DNA from: Alkalitalea saponilacus
GTDB taxonomy: Bacteria > Bacteroidota > Bacteroidia > Bacteroidales > Marinilabiliaceae
DNA length: 64,000 nucleotides
Assembly: GCF_900168165.1 (NCBI RefSeq)
Contig: NZ_FUYV01000002.1
Location: forward strand, 1-64,000
Direction: 5' to 3'
Part shown: piece by piece, positions 34,861-43,831 of the stretch
How positions within the stretch are numbered: position 1 is the stretch's first letter
How the letters are laid out: the number at the start of each line of letters is the position of its first letter
Position numbers and translations under genes: made by a program
The notes under the pieces: generated by a model
What the model was told of the DNA's origin: nothing
Seen by the model: the letters and a program-made list of their open reading frames with translations, nothing else
Databases searched by the model: none

Positions 34861-35186
34861 CTGGATAAAAATAACATTCACATACCATTTAATAAAACCT
34901 CAAAGACCACTAAGAATTTTAAGAGGATAACAATGAATCATTGTTTAAACACAACCCAAAAAATCTATGTGGACTTTGTGGAAATTTTCCTTTGGGGCTG
35001 TCCAAAAAGTAAATTTAAATTTTCCTTATCTTTCTAATCGTAAATTACACGTTAATAATTCACCCCTAAATCCCCCAAGGGGGACTTTAAGCCTCCCTCT
35101 TGGGGGAGGTTTGGAGGGGTGAAAGCAAGGTTGTTTGACAAATTGTAAGTATTGAATATTATTAACAGACTTTTTAGACAGCCAAT
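34861..35186. other. Intergenic region containing MITE copy 2
   Basis: From the TM2 stop to the HydC1 stop (convergent). The first part (34900-34995) has a decayed hairpin with the words ctatgtggactttgtgg, akin to the repeat at 17059-17146. The rest is occupied by the MITE-like element. No gene was seen. Confidence 0.5.
34996..35183. mobile_element. MITE-like repeat, copy 2
   Basis: A 188-bp element, inverted relative to copy 1 at 12582-12776. Terminal repeats ggctgtccaaaaagt (34996-35010) and its partner ending at 35183 (complement ggctgtctaaaaagt) agree at 14 of 15 bases. The interior contains tcccccaaggggga and cctccctcttgggggagg, giving a strong cruciform or RNA hairpin. It ends 3 bp before the HydC1 stop codon, so it can provide the 3' end of the hydrogenase transcript. 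Confidence 0.75.
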
Positions 35187-35663
35187 TCAGGCGTATTCTG
35201 ATAAAATCTTCTTTACATCATCGGCCGAGACCCTTCCGTAAACTCGCTCACCAATGGTGACTACCGGAGCAAGTCCGCATGCGCCAACACATCTCAGGCA
35301 ACTAAGTGAGAATTTCCCATCTCCTGTAGTTTCGCCCACTTTTACATTTAATATGCGCTTAAACTCATCCAGTACCTTTTCGGCACCTCTCACGTAGCAT
35401 GCCGTCCCCATACAAATGGAAATAGGGTTCCGCCCCTTGGGCAACATACTAAAGAAAGAGTAGAAGGTTACCACGCCGTAAACATGAGCCACAGAAACAT
35501 TCAATTCATCTGCAATAATTTCCTGCACTTCAGCCGGCAGATAACCGAACAACTCCTGCGCTCCATGCAAAACATTGATCAGTTCACTACCTTTATTGTC
35601 ATATTTCTGACAGACCTCTTTTAGCTCCTGAATCTTGCTCTCAGGTAATTTGACACTTGCCAT
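35187..35663 (-). CDS. hydC: HydC-type NAD-linked hydrogenase subunit (NuoE-like)
   Basis: A 158-residue [2Fe-2S] subunit of a HydABC-type [FeFe] hydrogenase. The thioredoxin-like fold carries four cysteines in CMGTAC and SCLRCVGAC, the NuoE pattern. The helical N-terminus (LKEVCQKYDNKGSELINVLHGAQ) is the usual one. It passes electrons within the HydB/HydA complex that couples NADH and ferredoxin to hydrogen. It is the last gene of the large minus-strand array, 53 bp after HydA1. Confidence 0.9.
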   Translation of the reverse strand: MASVKLPESKIQELKEVCQKYDNKGSELINVLHGAQELFGYLPAEVQEIIADELNVSVAHVYGVVTFYSFFSMLPKGRNPISICMGTACYVRGAEKVLDEFKRILNVKVGETTGDGKFSLSCLRCVGACGLAPVVTIGERVYGRVSADDVKKILSEYA

Positions 35664-35716
35664 ATCTTTGTTGTTTAATATCTGTTAAAAATTGGATCGA
35701 TAGAGTTTCGGAATTA

Positions 35717-37489
35717 TTAATGATTAACTTCAATCTTACTTTTTCTATCGAAATAATGCGTATGCAAAAGTTCATGGGACTTATCGCTGAGAGGTTTGCC
35801 CAAAAACTCCTTATACAATTTTTGGATATAAGGATTTTCATGTGATTTTCTGATGGGCTTACCGGCATCTTCTGCATATATGGCTTTTTGTCTTTTCTTT
35901 AGAATTTCTACGTCACCGTGATGGTAAGGCTGGCCTCCTCCACCGATACAGCCACCCGGACACGCCATAATCTCGATGGCATGAAATTCCGATTTTCCGG
36001 CTTTTATATCTTCAAGGAGTTTTCTGGCGTTTCCTAATCCATGGGCAATTCCGATGTTTATAGGTAGGCCGTCAAAATCGACAGTGGCCTTTCGGATGCC
36101 TTCCATTCCTCGTAACTCCAAAAAATCTACCTTTTCGAGTTTCTTTTCGGTAAACATTTCATAGGCACTTCTAATTGCTGCTTCAATAACACCGCCAGTA
36201 GTTCCAAAAATCACAGATGCGCCTGTGGATTCACCAAGCGGATGGTCAAAATCCTCATCGGTCAGTTTGCCAAAATCGAGATTGGCATTTCGAATGAGAT
36301 TAGCCAACTCACGGGTAGAAATAGACAAATTAACATCGGGATCTCCATTGACCTGAAACTCTTCTCGAGTACATTCATACTTTTTTGCCAGACATGGCAT
36401 AACAGAAACGACAACTAAATCTTCGCGCTTCTTCTTTAATTGCTGTGCAAAGTAAGATTTTGCAATGGCTCCGAACATCTGCTGCGGTGATTTGGCAGTG
36501 GAAGGAATATCAATCATTTCAGGGAAATGATGTTCAAAAAACTTAACCCATCCCGGACAGCAACTCGTTAAAATAGGCAGTTTAACCTCTTTATCGCCAT
36601 TTAGATGGCGTGATAAGCGATCGAGAATTTCTGCTCCCTCTTCCATGATGGTGAGGTCAGCAGCAAAATCGGTATCAAACACATAATCAAACCCGAGCTT
36701 TTTGAGAGCTGCAACCATTTTCCCGGTCACCAGGGTTCCCGGCTCCATTCCAAAAGCCTCACCCAATGCGGCACGAACGGCAGGTGCCGTTTGAACTATC
36801 ACGGTTTTTTGAGGATTCACAATGGCCTCCACCACTTTCCATGTAGAATCCCTTTCGGTAAGCGCAGCAGTAGGACAAACAGCGACACATTGGCCACAGT
36901 AAGTACAGGATGATTTATCCAGATCCATTTCAAATGCCGGTGCTACAACCGATTCAAATCCCCTGTTGATGGCAGACAAAACCCCAACAGTCTGAACATC
37001 ATTACAAGCTGTTTCGCACCTTCGACACATGATGCATTTATCCATTTCGCGGATAATAGCCGGTGATTTATCGCCTTTATAGCGAGATTGCTCACCTTTA
37101 TAATGCAATTCCCGAATACCCAGTTTCTGAGCCATGGATTGCAAATCGCAATTCCCGGATTTCGCACAGGTAAGACACTCTGCCGGATGATCAGAGAGAA
37201 TCAACTCCATAACCGTGCGACGGGCATTTATTACCCTTACCGTGTGAGAGTGAACCACCATGCCTTCACTGCATTCAGTTTTACAGGCTGGAGCCAGATT
37301 TCTGCGCCCTTCCACTTCGACAACGCAAACACGGCATCCGCCGGGTTTGTTCTCGAAGTTGAGATCTTCCAGCTTCATATAACAAAGTGTGGGAATATTA
37401 ATCCCTATTGATTTGGCAGCTTCCAAAAGAGTTGTTCCCCTCTCAACCACTACCGGTTTATCATCTATGGTTAATTTTACAATATCCAT
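35717..37489 (-). CDS. hydA: [FeFe] hydrogenase catalytic subunit, HydA1
   Basis: A 590-residue group-A hydrogenase that makes or uses H2, the catalytic subunit of an electron-bifurcating type complex. Order: NuoG-like [2Fe-2S] domain (C36, C52, C55, C69); His-Cys [4Fe-4S] (HPAECLTC...C, 101-114); two [4Fe-4S] clusters (about 152-161 and 195-205); H-domain. All three H-cluster signatures are intact: TSCCPGW (308-314), MPCLAKK (363-369) and MACPGGCIGGGGQP (507-520). A C-terminal small-subunit-like tail (YKEFLGKPLS...ELLHTHYF) follows. Cytoplasmic (no signal). Confidence 0.95.
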   Translation of the reverse strand: MDIVKLTIDDKPVVVERGTTLLEAAKSIGINIPTLCYMKLEDLNFENKPGGCRVCVVEVEGRRNLAPACKTECSEGMVVHSHTVRVINARRTVMELILSDHPAECLTCAKSGNCDLQSMAQKLGIRELHYKGEQSRYKGDKSPAIIREMDKCIMCRRCETACNDVQTVGVLSAINRGFESVVAPAFEMDLDKSSCTYCGQCVAVCPTAALTERDSTWKVVEAIVNPQKTVIVQTAPAVRAALGEAFGMEPGTLVTGKMVAALKKLGFDYVFDTDFAADLTIMEEGAEILDRLSRHLNGDKEVKLPILTSCCPGWVKFFEHHFPEMIDIPSTAKSPQQMFGAIAKSYFAQQLKKKREDLVVVSVMPCLAKKYECTREEFQVNGDPDVNLSISTRELANLIRNANLDFGKLTDEDFDHPLGESTGASVIFGTTGGVIEAAIRSAYEMFTEKKLEKVDFLELRGMEGIRKATVDFDGLPINIGIAHGLGNARKLLEDIKAGKSEFHAIEIMACPGGCIGGGGQPYHHGDVEILKKRQKAIYAEDAGKPIRKSHENPYIQKLYKEFLGKPLSDKSHELLHTHYFDRKSKIEVNH

Positions 37490-37524
37490 TCTTTTAAGAT
37501 TTTTTGGTTACCAACAATTTGGAA

Positions 37525-39318
37525 TTACTGTACACTAATGGCTCCAAACTTGCATTTTTCCAGACAGGCTCCACATTTTATACAGATACTGCTATCAATG
37601 ACATGCGGAGTCTTTTTTTCTCCTGATATGGCATCCACCGGACACACCCTGTTACACAACGTACATCCCACACATAGGTGAGAGTCAATGATATAATGCA
37701 TCAGCGCTTTACATTGTCCGGCCGGACACTTGCCATCAACAACATGAGCCAGATACTCTTCTTGAAAATTATCCATGGTTGATAACACCGGGTTTGGTGA
37801 TGTTTGTCCCAATCCACACAAGGAGGTGTCTTTAATTACATTGGCAAGGTTACGCAGCATCCCCAAGTCTTCCTCAGTTGATTTGCCCAATGAAATTTTA
37901 TCGAGCATCTCATACAATCTTTTGTTCCCGATACGACACGGAGCACATTTCCCACAGCTCTCTTCCACAGTAAAATCAAGATAGAACTTGGCCATAGAAA
38001 CCATACAATCGTCCTCGTCCATAACAATCATCCCTCCCGACCCCATCATGGAACCACATTGCAGAAGGTTTTCGTAGTCGATGGGTATATCCAGATGCTT
38101 TTCGGTAAGACAACCACCCGAAGGGCCACCGGTTTGAACGGCTTTAAACTTCTTTCCACCCTTTATTCCTCCACCAATATCAAATATGACTTCGCGCAGG
38201 GAAATCCCCATTGGTACTTCAATGAGTCCAACATTGTTGACCTTTCCGGCCAGGGCAAACACTTTGGTTCCTTTGCTTTTCTCTGTGCCAATTTCTGAAA
38301 ACCATTTACTTCCTTTAAGAATAATGGGAGGCACATTGGCAAAAGTCTCAACATTGTTGACGTTAGTTGGTTTTCCGTTGTAACCTTTTTCCGCAGGAAA
38401 AGGTGGCTTAACGGTGGGCTCACCTCTGAGACCCTCCATGGAGTGAATCAGTGCTGTTTCCTCTCCACAAACGAAAGCGCCCGCACCCAGACGTATTTCT
38501 ACATCAAAATTGAATCCGGTTCCTAAAATATCCTTACCTATAAGACCATATTCCCGGGCTTGATTGATGGCAGTTTTTAGTCTGTTGATGGCCAACGGAT
38601 ACTCTGCCCTAATGTATATCAAACCGGTATCGGCTCCGATGCAAAATCCGCATATAGCCATAGCTTCAAGAACCGAGTGTGGGTCACCTTCAAGAATCGA
38701 CCTGTCCATAAACGCACCGGGATCCCCCTCATCGGCATTACATACCACATATTTTTTGTCAGCCTGAGCTTTTCTGGTAAACTCCCATTTAAGCCCGGTG
38801 GGAAATCCACCTCCACCCCGACCTCTCAGACCGGACTCCTTTATTATTGCAGTTGCTTCTTCGGGTGTCATGCTTTCCAGAATTTTTCCCATGGCTGCAT
38901 AACCATCGCGGGCAATATACTCATCAATATTTTCAGGATCGATGAATCCGCAGTTGCGCAAGGCAATGCGGTATTGCTTCTTATAAAACCCCATGTGTTT
39001 GGAGTCGGAAATACGCTCTTTGGTATCAGGATCAATGTAAAGAAGCCTCTCAACTTTTCGTCCTTTTACCAGATGTTCCAATACAAGTTCGCCAGCGTCA
39101 TCAGGAGTCACTTCAACGTAAAAAGTGTTATCAGGCACCATTTTTACAACCGGCCCCTTTTCGCAAAAACCAAAACATCCGGTTCGTACAACCTGTACAT
39201 CTTCATTGAGGTTGTTCTCTTCCAGAGCAGATTCAAGGTTAGACACAATGCCTTCGCAGTCTGAAGCGCGACATCCTGTGCCTGCACATACTAAAATATG
39301 ACTTTTATATTTTCCCAT
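37525..39318 (-). CDS. hydB: HydB-type NADH/flavin subunit (long form)
   Basis: A 597-residue subunit that binds FMN and NAD(H) and is the proposed bifurcation site in HydABC. The start is ATG 39318 (MGKYKSHILVCAG); a TTG three codons earlier is less likely. Order: thioredoxin-like [2Fe-2S] domain (C11, C16, C48, C52); FMN/NAD domain with GLRGRGGGGFPTGLKW and CNADEGDPGAFMDR; SLBB domain; [4Fe-4S] ESCGKCAPCRIG; and a C-terminal 2x[4Fe-4S] ferredoxin (CVGCTLCNRVCP, CIKCGACLEKC). The second HydB in this window lacks both ends. Confidence 0.93.
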   Translation of the reverse strand: MGKYKSHILVCAGTGCRASDCEGIVSNLESALEENNLNEDVQVVRTGCFGFCEKGPVVKMVPDNTFYVEVTPDDAGELVLEHLVKGRKVERLLYIDPDTKERISDSKHMGFYKKQYRIALRNCGFIDPENIDEYIARDGYAAMGKILESMTPEEATAIIKESGLRGRGGGGFPTGLKWEFTRKAQADKKYVVCNADEGDPGAFMDRSILEGDPHSVLEAMAICGFCIGADTGLIYIRAEYPLAINRLKTAINQAREYGLIGKDILGTGFNFDVEIRLGAGAFVCGEETALIHSMEGLRGEPTVKPPFPAEKGYNGKPTNVNNVETFANVPPIILKGSKWFSEIGTEKSKGTKVFALAGKVNNVGLIEVPMGISLREVIFDIGGGIKGGKKFKAVQTGGPSGGCLTEKHLDIPIDYENLLQCGSMMGSGGMIVMDEDDCMVSMAKFYLDFTVEESCGKCAPCRIGNKRLYEMLDKISLGKSTEEDLGMLRNLANVIKDTSLCGLGQTSPNPVLSTMDNFQEEYLAHVVDGKCPAGQCKALMHYIIDSHLCVGCTLCNRVCPVDAISGEKKTPHVIDSSICIKCGACLEKCKFGAISVQ

Positions 39319-39343
39319 AACATTCAAGAGGGTTATCAGTTTA

Positions 39344-39736
39344 TTACTCTATTGTTTCGTAACTATCGGGAATGATACCATCAACCAGTTCACCACCCTT
39401 AATATATTTTTCTATGATTTCGGAAGCTTTTTTCAGAGTTACATCTCCAAACACCAAAGGTTGTTCACCAGGCTTAATCACTTCGATGGTAGGTTCGGCA
39501 TAGCAATATCCCATACATCCTGTTTGAGTCACTACCGAAGGAATATTTTCGATATCCAACTCATTGATTAGATGGTTCATTACTTCTTTTGCGCCTGAGG
39601 CAATTCCGCAGGTAGCCATTGAGACCTTAATCTGTACCATGCTCTCCGGATTGTCGCTGTTTTCTCTGAGGGAAATCTTACTCCTGAGTTCGTCCTTCAT
39701 TTTCCGAAGATCTGCCAATGTCTTAACTTTTGCCAT
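39344..39736 (-). CDS. HndB-like [2Fe-2S] thioredoxin-fold protein
   Basis: A 130-residue protein resembling HndB of NADP-reducing hydrogenase operons. A charged N-terminal helix (LADLRKMKDELRSKISL) precedes a thioredoxin-like ferredoxin domain with cysteines in MATCGIA and QTGCMGYC. It is likely an accessory electron carrier or assembly part of the HydABC1 complex. It is 25 bp upstream of HydB1 and clearly in the same operon. Confidence 0.82.
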   Translation of the reverse strand: MAKVKTLADLRKMKDELRSKISLRENSDNPESMVQIKVSMATCGIASGAKEVMNHLINELDIENIPSVVTQTGCMGYCYAEPTIEVIKPGEQPLVFGDVTLKKASEIIEKYIKGGELVDGIIPDSYETIE

Positions 39737-39766
39737 AATTATTGGATGTTTTAATATTTTGGGTTC

Positions 39767-40312
39767 TTATTGAATACTCATCTCTTCCATGTTCTCTTTT
39801 ACCATTTCCCGCAAAAAATTGACTACTTCAGGATTGTATACACCAACATCCCCTAGTTCGTCCTTCACCTCCTTTGAATTCAGATTGAATCTTTTTTCAT
39901 CCTGTGTGATGTGGATGATGAAATCCACATCGGGCGTACCACAAATAAGAAGAGCCACAGTTCCTGGGATATCTCCCAATGGAATGCAATCAATGTGACC
40001 ACGTAAAAACCCGGCCTTTACCCGGGTTCCTCTTCCGGGTTCAGAATCAATCGATATTGATCCTCCGGTTTGTTCTGCATTCATTTTCAAAAAAGGCAGT
40101 CCCAACCCCACTTTACGTGTGATCCTTGTGGATACAAACGGATCTGTTACTTTGTTAACCGTTTCTTGATCCATCCCACATCCATCATCCGATATTGATA
40201 ATTCCATGGAATTATCAATTGATTGAAAATTCAAGGATATTTCCACGACTTTTGCTCCGGCTCTGACAGAGTTTCGTGCAATATCCATCATATGCATAGA
40301 GAGATCTTTCAT
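39767..40312 (-). CDS. HATPase-domain protein (kinase-like)
   Basis: A 181-residue GHKL-fold ATP-binding protein. The N box (HMMDIARNSVRAGA), G1 (SDDGCGMD), the F-like region TDPFVSTRITRKVGLGLP and the terminal GRGTRVKAGF are present; no histidine-phosphotransfer or sensor domain. The C-terminal ~70 residues are a separate region without a domain I know. Free-standing GHKL proteins recur next to [FeFe] hydrogenase regulatory genes. It could phosphorylate or sequester a partner in this cluster. It is 30 bp upstream of HndB. Confidence 0.75.
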   Translation of the reverse strand: MKDLSMHMMDIARNSVRAGAKVVEISLNFQSIDNSMELSISDDGCGMDQETVNKVTDPFVSTRITRKVGLGLPFLKMNAEQTGGSISIDSEPGRGTRVKAGFLRGHIDCIPLGDIPGTVALLICGTPDVDFIIHITQDEKRFNLNSKEVKDELGDVGVYNPEVVNFLREMVKENMEEMSIQ

Positions 40313-40323
40313 GATTACACCTA

Positions 40324-41076
40324 CTATATTTTCCCGGTTCCGGGCTTTGCCTCTCTGCCATCTTGCTGATTCAAAGCCTTTCTGACCTCTTCAAAGCTTG
40401 GCTCTTTCATTTTTAGCCAGGTAAAACGGCGTCCGATATGCTCAGGCTCATGGGCGTCAGAATTGGTTATGATTGAAAATCTTCTGTTTTTATCTTTAAC
40501 CTCGGCAATTTTTTGATCATTAAGAAATAAAACTTCAAGAGCATCAGCCTTTAAATCGGCCGGAACAAATCCCAATTGACGCAACATCCCATTGATCATA
40601 CGATCAATGTGTGCCGGAAAAAACATGCCATTAAGACGATATACCTCTTTAACTATCTCTTCCATTGATGCATTTAACGCACTCCATAACAACCTCTGTT
40701 CCTCTCCTTGTATCTCTTCATATCTGTTGACCCATACCTGATGGCCAAACTTTTCAGGTATATTTAGTATCTCTGGCAATTTGGCATCCAGAAACACCTG
40801 AAACTCTTCCAATCTTTCACCCGATTCAAAGAGCGTTACACAATGAACCTCTTCCCTGCTGTTAACTTCTGCTCCTCCAATGACCATCAACTCCATTTCT
40901 TTACCTACCTCCATAACTTCTTTACATTGTTTGGTAGTGTTATGGTCGGTTATAGCAATGATGTCCAACTTCTTTTTGAGAGCTTCGTCAATAATTCGTT
41001 CGGGCGTCATATCCAATCCTCCACATGGTGAAAGAACGGTGTGAATATGTAAATCTGCCCGATACCACTTCATCAT
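40324..41076 (-). CDS. PHP-domain phosphoesterase
   Basis: A 250-residue protein of the PHP metal-dependent phosphoesterase superfamily. Metal ligands are visible as HIHTVLSPCGG near the N-terminus, AITDHNTT, GAEVNS, PAHIDRMINGM and TNSDAHEPEHIG. The substrate is unknown; family members hydrolyse nucleotides or phosphoproteins and small molecules. Its position between DRTGG and HATPase genes in a hydrogenase cluster suggests turnover of a signalling molecule or phosphoprotein (inference). Confidence 0.85.
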   Translation of the reverse strand: MMKWYRADLHIHTVLSPCGGLDMTPERIIDEALKKKLDIIAITDHNTTKQCKEVMEVGKEMELMVIGGAEVNSREEVHCVTLFESGERLEEFQVFLDAKLPEILNIPEKFGHQVWVNRYEEIQGEEQRLLWSALNASMEEIVKEVYRLNGMFFPAHIDRMINGMLRQLGFVPADLKADALEVLFLNDQKIAEVKDKNRRFSIITNSDAHEPEHIGRRFTWLKMKEPSFEEVRKALNQQDGREAKPGTGKI

Positions 41077-41095
41077 TTCAGATTGTTAAGCCACT

Positions 41096-41431
41096 TTAAT
41101 TATTTAGCAAACCATACAATTTCCCTGCAATTTCAAAGGTTTCCATATCAGTCCCAAGCAAAGGAACTTTCTCCTCATTGCTGTGAGCGATGGTATCGCC
41201 ATCGGGTTCCAATCCTTTTACAATAATGATGGCAGCAAGTTCTTTCAGTGATGCCACGGCCATAATGTTCTTATGGGTTTGAAGAGTCATCCACACAAAA
41301 TTTTCATCTGCATTTCCCATGACATCACTCAACAAATCGGAAACATAGCCGCCGGCTATCTCATTTTCGAGGCCAGATTCTCCTGAAAAAACCTTTAGCC
41401 CCAATTTTTGAACCATATCACGTACCTTCAT
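41096..41431 (-). CDS. DRTGG-domain protein 1
   Basis: A 111-residue protein consisting of a DRTGG-type domain, a small alpha/beta fold normally found with CBS or phosphotransacetylase N-terminal domains and of unknown ligand. Recognisable features are VRDMVQKLGLKVFSG, GYVSDLLSDVMGNADENFVWMT and AAIIIVKGLEPD. It overlaps the upstream H-cluster protein by 14 bp, implying translational coupling and a shared function. A second DRTGG protein is at 43247-43591. Confidence 0.78.
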   Translation of the reverse strand: MKVRDMVQKLGLKVFSGESGLENEIAGGYVSDLLSDVMGNADENFVWMTLQTHKNIMAVASLKELAAIIIVKGLEPDGDTIAHSNEEKVPLLGTDMETFEIAGKLYGLLNN

Positions 41432-42797
41432 CTTTAGCTCCTAATTTTGTACAATCTTTATCTAATCTGTCTTTACCCCAAACTTTATCAATAATTCTGA
41501 TGGCATGATCGCTGTGAAGCTTCTTATGTTTTTCCATCGTTCGCTGAATAAACACGCAACTGGAGAGTTGAGCCTCCTTTTGTACAATGTCCTGTGCAAG
41601 ACTCAGGCAATTTGGCGCTCCACAGGCTCCACAATCTATTCCGGGCAGATAACACATCAACTTTCTAACCTGCTGCATCTTTCTGAGAGCAACGCTCATA
41701 TCTTCGTCAAGCTTCAACATGGATCGTGGATCCAATGGCTTAAGTGGAAGGCGGGTTTTCATAAAATCCACATAAGAAGCCAGATCTTCAGGTATCCCAT
41801 GTATGTCCTTGAAAAGTTCAGCTCGTTTTCTTAACCGTTCAACTGTTAGAAAACGATTTCCTACTACCAGAACCCCTCCTGCACAACTCTCGTCACATGC
41901 TCTGAGCTCAAGAAAATCCAAATCCGGTATCTCATCATTCTCTACCTTTTCCAGAATATCTATTACATTATGTATTTCATCAATTGCAAGACAACGACCC
42001 CGCATATGCGGAGCCTCTCCATTTGTGAGCGTCCATTTAATATGTTTAGGCCCCAGGTTGGGCAAATTTTCACCGGGTGATCTGACTCCGGAACCACTGC
42101 GATTTTTGATTCCGTGATACACTTTATTGTACATGAAATCCATGTTAATGACCCCATTAACAGGAGATTTGGTTTCACCAACAGGACTTTTAACCGCAGC
42201 AATTTTGGCAGCACATGGGGTTACAAAGAAAATGCCTATCTCCTCGTCAGGGATGCCTTCATCCTGCAACTTTTTTCTAAAGAAAATGGCAGATGCATCA
42301 ATGGGTGGTTTCACCAAAAGTATCTGATCAACCAGAGCAGGAAATTTCACCTGTATCAATCTCACAACTGCCGGACAAAAAGAGGAAATTAAGGGCTTCT
42401 CAGACTGCTTACGGGCAGCTTCAATCATTGCATCATTGATGATGTCCACAGTATGCTCCGTCTGAAACACGTGCGTAAATCCCAGTTCCCGCATCACAGA
42501 AAATATCTGGGATTCAGAAATATTTGACGGAAACTGACCTATCATAACGGCAGGCACCAGTGCCACTCTATATTTATAATCATATATTTTATCGAAATCG
42601 TCCTGCTCAACATAAAAAGCATTTACAGGACATACCTTCATGCAATCACCACAGTCCACACACCAGTTTTTACGAATGGAAGCCTTACCATTCCGGATTC
42701 GGATGGCTCCGGTAGGACATACATTCATACAATGAGTACATCCGTAACAGAGGGATTCGTCAACCTTTAAAGCATGATAAAACTGGTCATTTGCCAT
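41418..42797 (-). CDS. Putative sensory [FeFe] hydrogenase (group D-like)
   Basis: A 459-residue cytoplasmic protein. Order: two [4Fe-4S] motifs (CYGCTHCMNVCP, 17-28; CVDCGDCMKVCP, 46-57); an H-cluster domain; and a C-terminal Fes-type [4Fe-4S] domain (C389, C392, C397, C414). The H-cluster loops are present but altered: L1 is SSFCPAVV (F140 where catalytic enzymes have the proton-shuttle Cys, ligand C141 kept), L2 TPCAAK (C195), L3 ACDESCAGG (C301, C305). The loss of the shuttle cysteine is typical of sensory rather than catalytic hydrogenases. It has no PAS or kinase domain, so its output must be a partner protein, plausibly the adjacent DRTGG or RsbW-like protein. Confidence 0.85.
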   Translation of the reverse strand: MANDQFYHALKVDESLCYGCTHCMNVCPTGAIRIRNGKASIRKNWCVDCGDCMKVCPVNAFYVEQDDFDKIYDYKYRVALVPAVMIGQFPSNISESQIFSVMRELGFTHVFQTEHTVDIINDAMIEAARKQSEKPLISSFCPAVVRLIQVKFPALVDQILLVKPPIDASAIFFRKKLQDEGIPDEEIGIFFVTPCAAKIAAVKSPVGETKSPVNGVINMDFMYNKVYHGIKNRSGSGVRSPGENLPNLGPKHIKWTLTNGEAPHMRGRCLAIDEIHNVIDILEKVENDEIPDLDFLELRACDESCAGGVLVVGNRFLTVERLRKRAELFKDIHGIPEDLASYVDFMKTRLPLKPLDPRSMLKLDEDMSVALRKMQQVRKLMCYLPGIDCGACGAPNCLSLAQDIVQKEAQLSSCVFIQRTMEKHKKLHSDHAIRIIDKVWGKDRLDKDCTKLGAKDEGT

Positions 42798-42812
42798 GTT
42801 TACAACCTGATT

Positions 42813-43226
42813 TTATTGCAAATAAGTGATCATTTCCAACGTTGTTCCTTTTCCCACCTCTGAGGCAATTTTTAACTCATCGGTGTTCTTCTTAATATTT
42901 GGAAGTCCCATCCCAGCTCCAAACCCCATTTCGCGCACTGCGGCAGATGCGGTAGAATATCCGGCCTGCATGGCGAGGTCAATATCGGGAATACCGGGGC
43001 CTTCATCCTCTATCTTTATTTCGATTCTTTGTTCATCTATATCGACTAAAATACTTCCCTTATGTGCATGCGCCACCACATTTACTTCTCCTTCATAAAG
43101 CGCTACCACAATTCGTTTAATGATGCGGTTGTCGACATTTAATTGCTTCAATATCTTTTTTACCGCACTGCTGGCATGGCCGGCACGGGAAAAGTTTCCT
43201 CCTTCTACTTCATATCTGAACTCCAT
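42813..43226 (-). CDS. RsbW/SpoIIAB-like serine kinase (HATPase)
   Basis: A 137-residue GHKL-fold protein of the anti-sigma-factor kinase type. ALYEGEVNVVAHAHKG is the N box, IEDEGPGIPD the G1 box and GFGAGMGLPNIKKNTDEL the G2 region. Such kinases phosphorylate anti-anti-sigma (STAS) proteins or hold sigma factors. No STAS or sigma gene is next to it, so its partner here is unknown; a DRTGG protein is the closest candidate. It lies 20 bp from each neighbour, in one operon with the sensory hydrogenase. Confidence 0.82.
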   Translation of the reverse strand: MEFRYEVEGGNFSRAGHASSAVKKILKQLNVDNRIIKRIVVALYEGEVNVVAHAHKGSILVDIDEQRIEIKIEDEGPGIPDIDLAMQAGYSTASAAVREMGFGAGMGLPNIKKNTDELKIASEVGKGTTLEMITYLQ

Positions 43227-43246
43227 TTTCTATAGGTTTTTCGCGG

Positions 43247-43591
43247 TTAGTAAACCGGTTTTAAACCCGCCTCGTGCAGAATTGAGACAGTTCTGAACAT
43301 AGAAAACGGGGTTTCAATTAAGGTAATGTGGTTTTCTTCAGCTAATTGTTTCATCTCGTCTGAAACTTTCTTCCCCCTAACCAGGACAACGCAATGGATG
43401 TCTGCCATTTCAGAGGTTCTTATAACCTGCGTATTGGTCAGACCTGTTATCAGAATCAGGTTGTCAGAATCCAGAGTTAAAACATCGCTCATTAAATCGC
43501 TGGCAAATCCATACATAAATTCCCTTTCCTGATTTACATCGCCGCAAATCAACCTGGCCTCCAGAAGTTCCACAACCGTACTTATATTCAT
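43247..43591 (-). CDS. DRTGG-domain protein 2
   Basis: A 114-residue DRTGG-type protein, related to the one at 41096-41431 (shared LMSDVL/LLSDVM segment, FASDLMSDVLTLDSDNLILITG here). It has no other domain. It is the first gene of the segment after a 240-bp gap and is 20 bp upstream of the RsbW-like kinase, which suggests that the two work as a pair. Confidence 0.76.
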   Translation of the reverse strand: MNISTVVELLEARLICGDVNQEREFMYGFASDLMSDVLTLDSDNLILITGLTNTQVIRTSEMADIHCVVLVRGKKVSDEMKQLAEENHITLIETPFSMFRTVSILHEAGLKPVY

Positions 43592-43831
43592 ATAAACATT
43601 ATATTACTAAAAGTCAAACACATAAACAAATCAAAATAATCGCATGAATTTTCAGATGTTAAGATACACGGAAAGTACAATCCTTAAAAATATTAAAAGA
43701 GTTTATTGACGTGGCTTACAGTAATATATAAACAGTCTAAATTAACAAACATGTAATTTATGTCGAATTTGTTAAAATATTCTACAAAAAACATGATCTA
43801 TCCATTATGACATGCGATAATGCTTGAAGGA
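43592..43831. other. Gap within the sensory hydrogenase array
   Basis: A 240-bp AT-rich stretch between the PP2C phosphatase stop and the DRTGG 2 start on the minus strand. It contains no open frame of note and no strong hairpin that I can see. It probably holds an internal promoter that lets the downstream genes be expressed apart from the phosphatase and PAS sensor. Confidence 0.4.

Noticed and set aside
38677-39264. 195-codon plus-strand frame opposite HydB1
   Set aside because: Shadow of the HydB N-terminal and FMN domain coding sequence.
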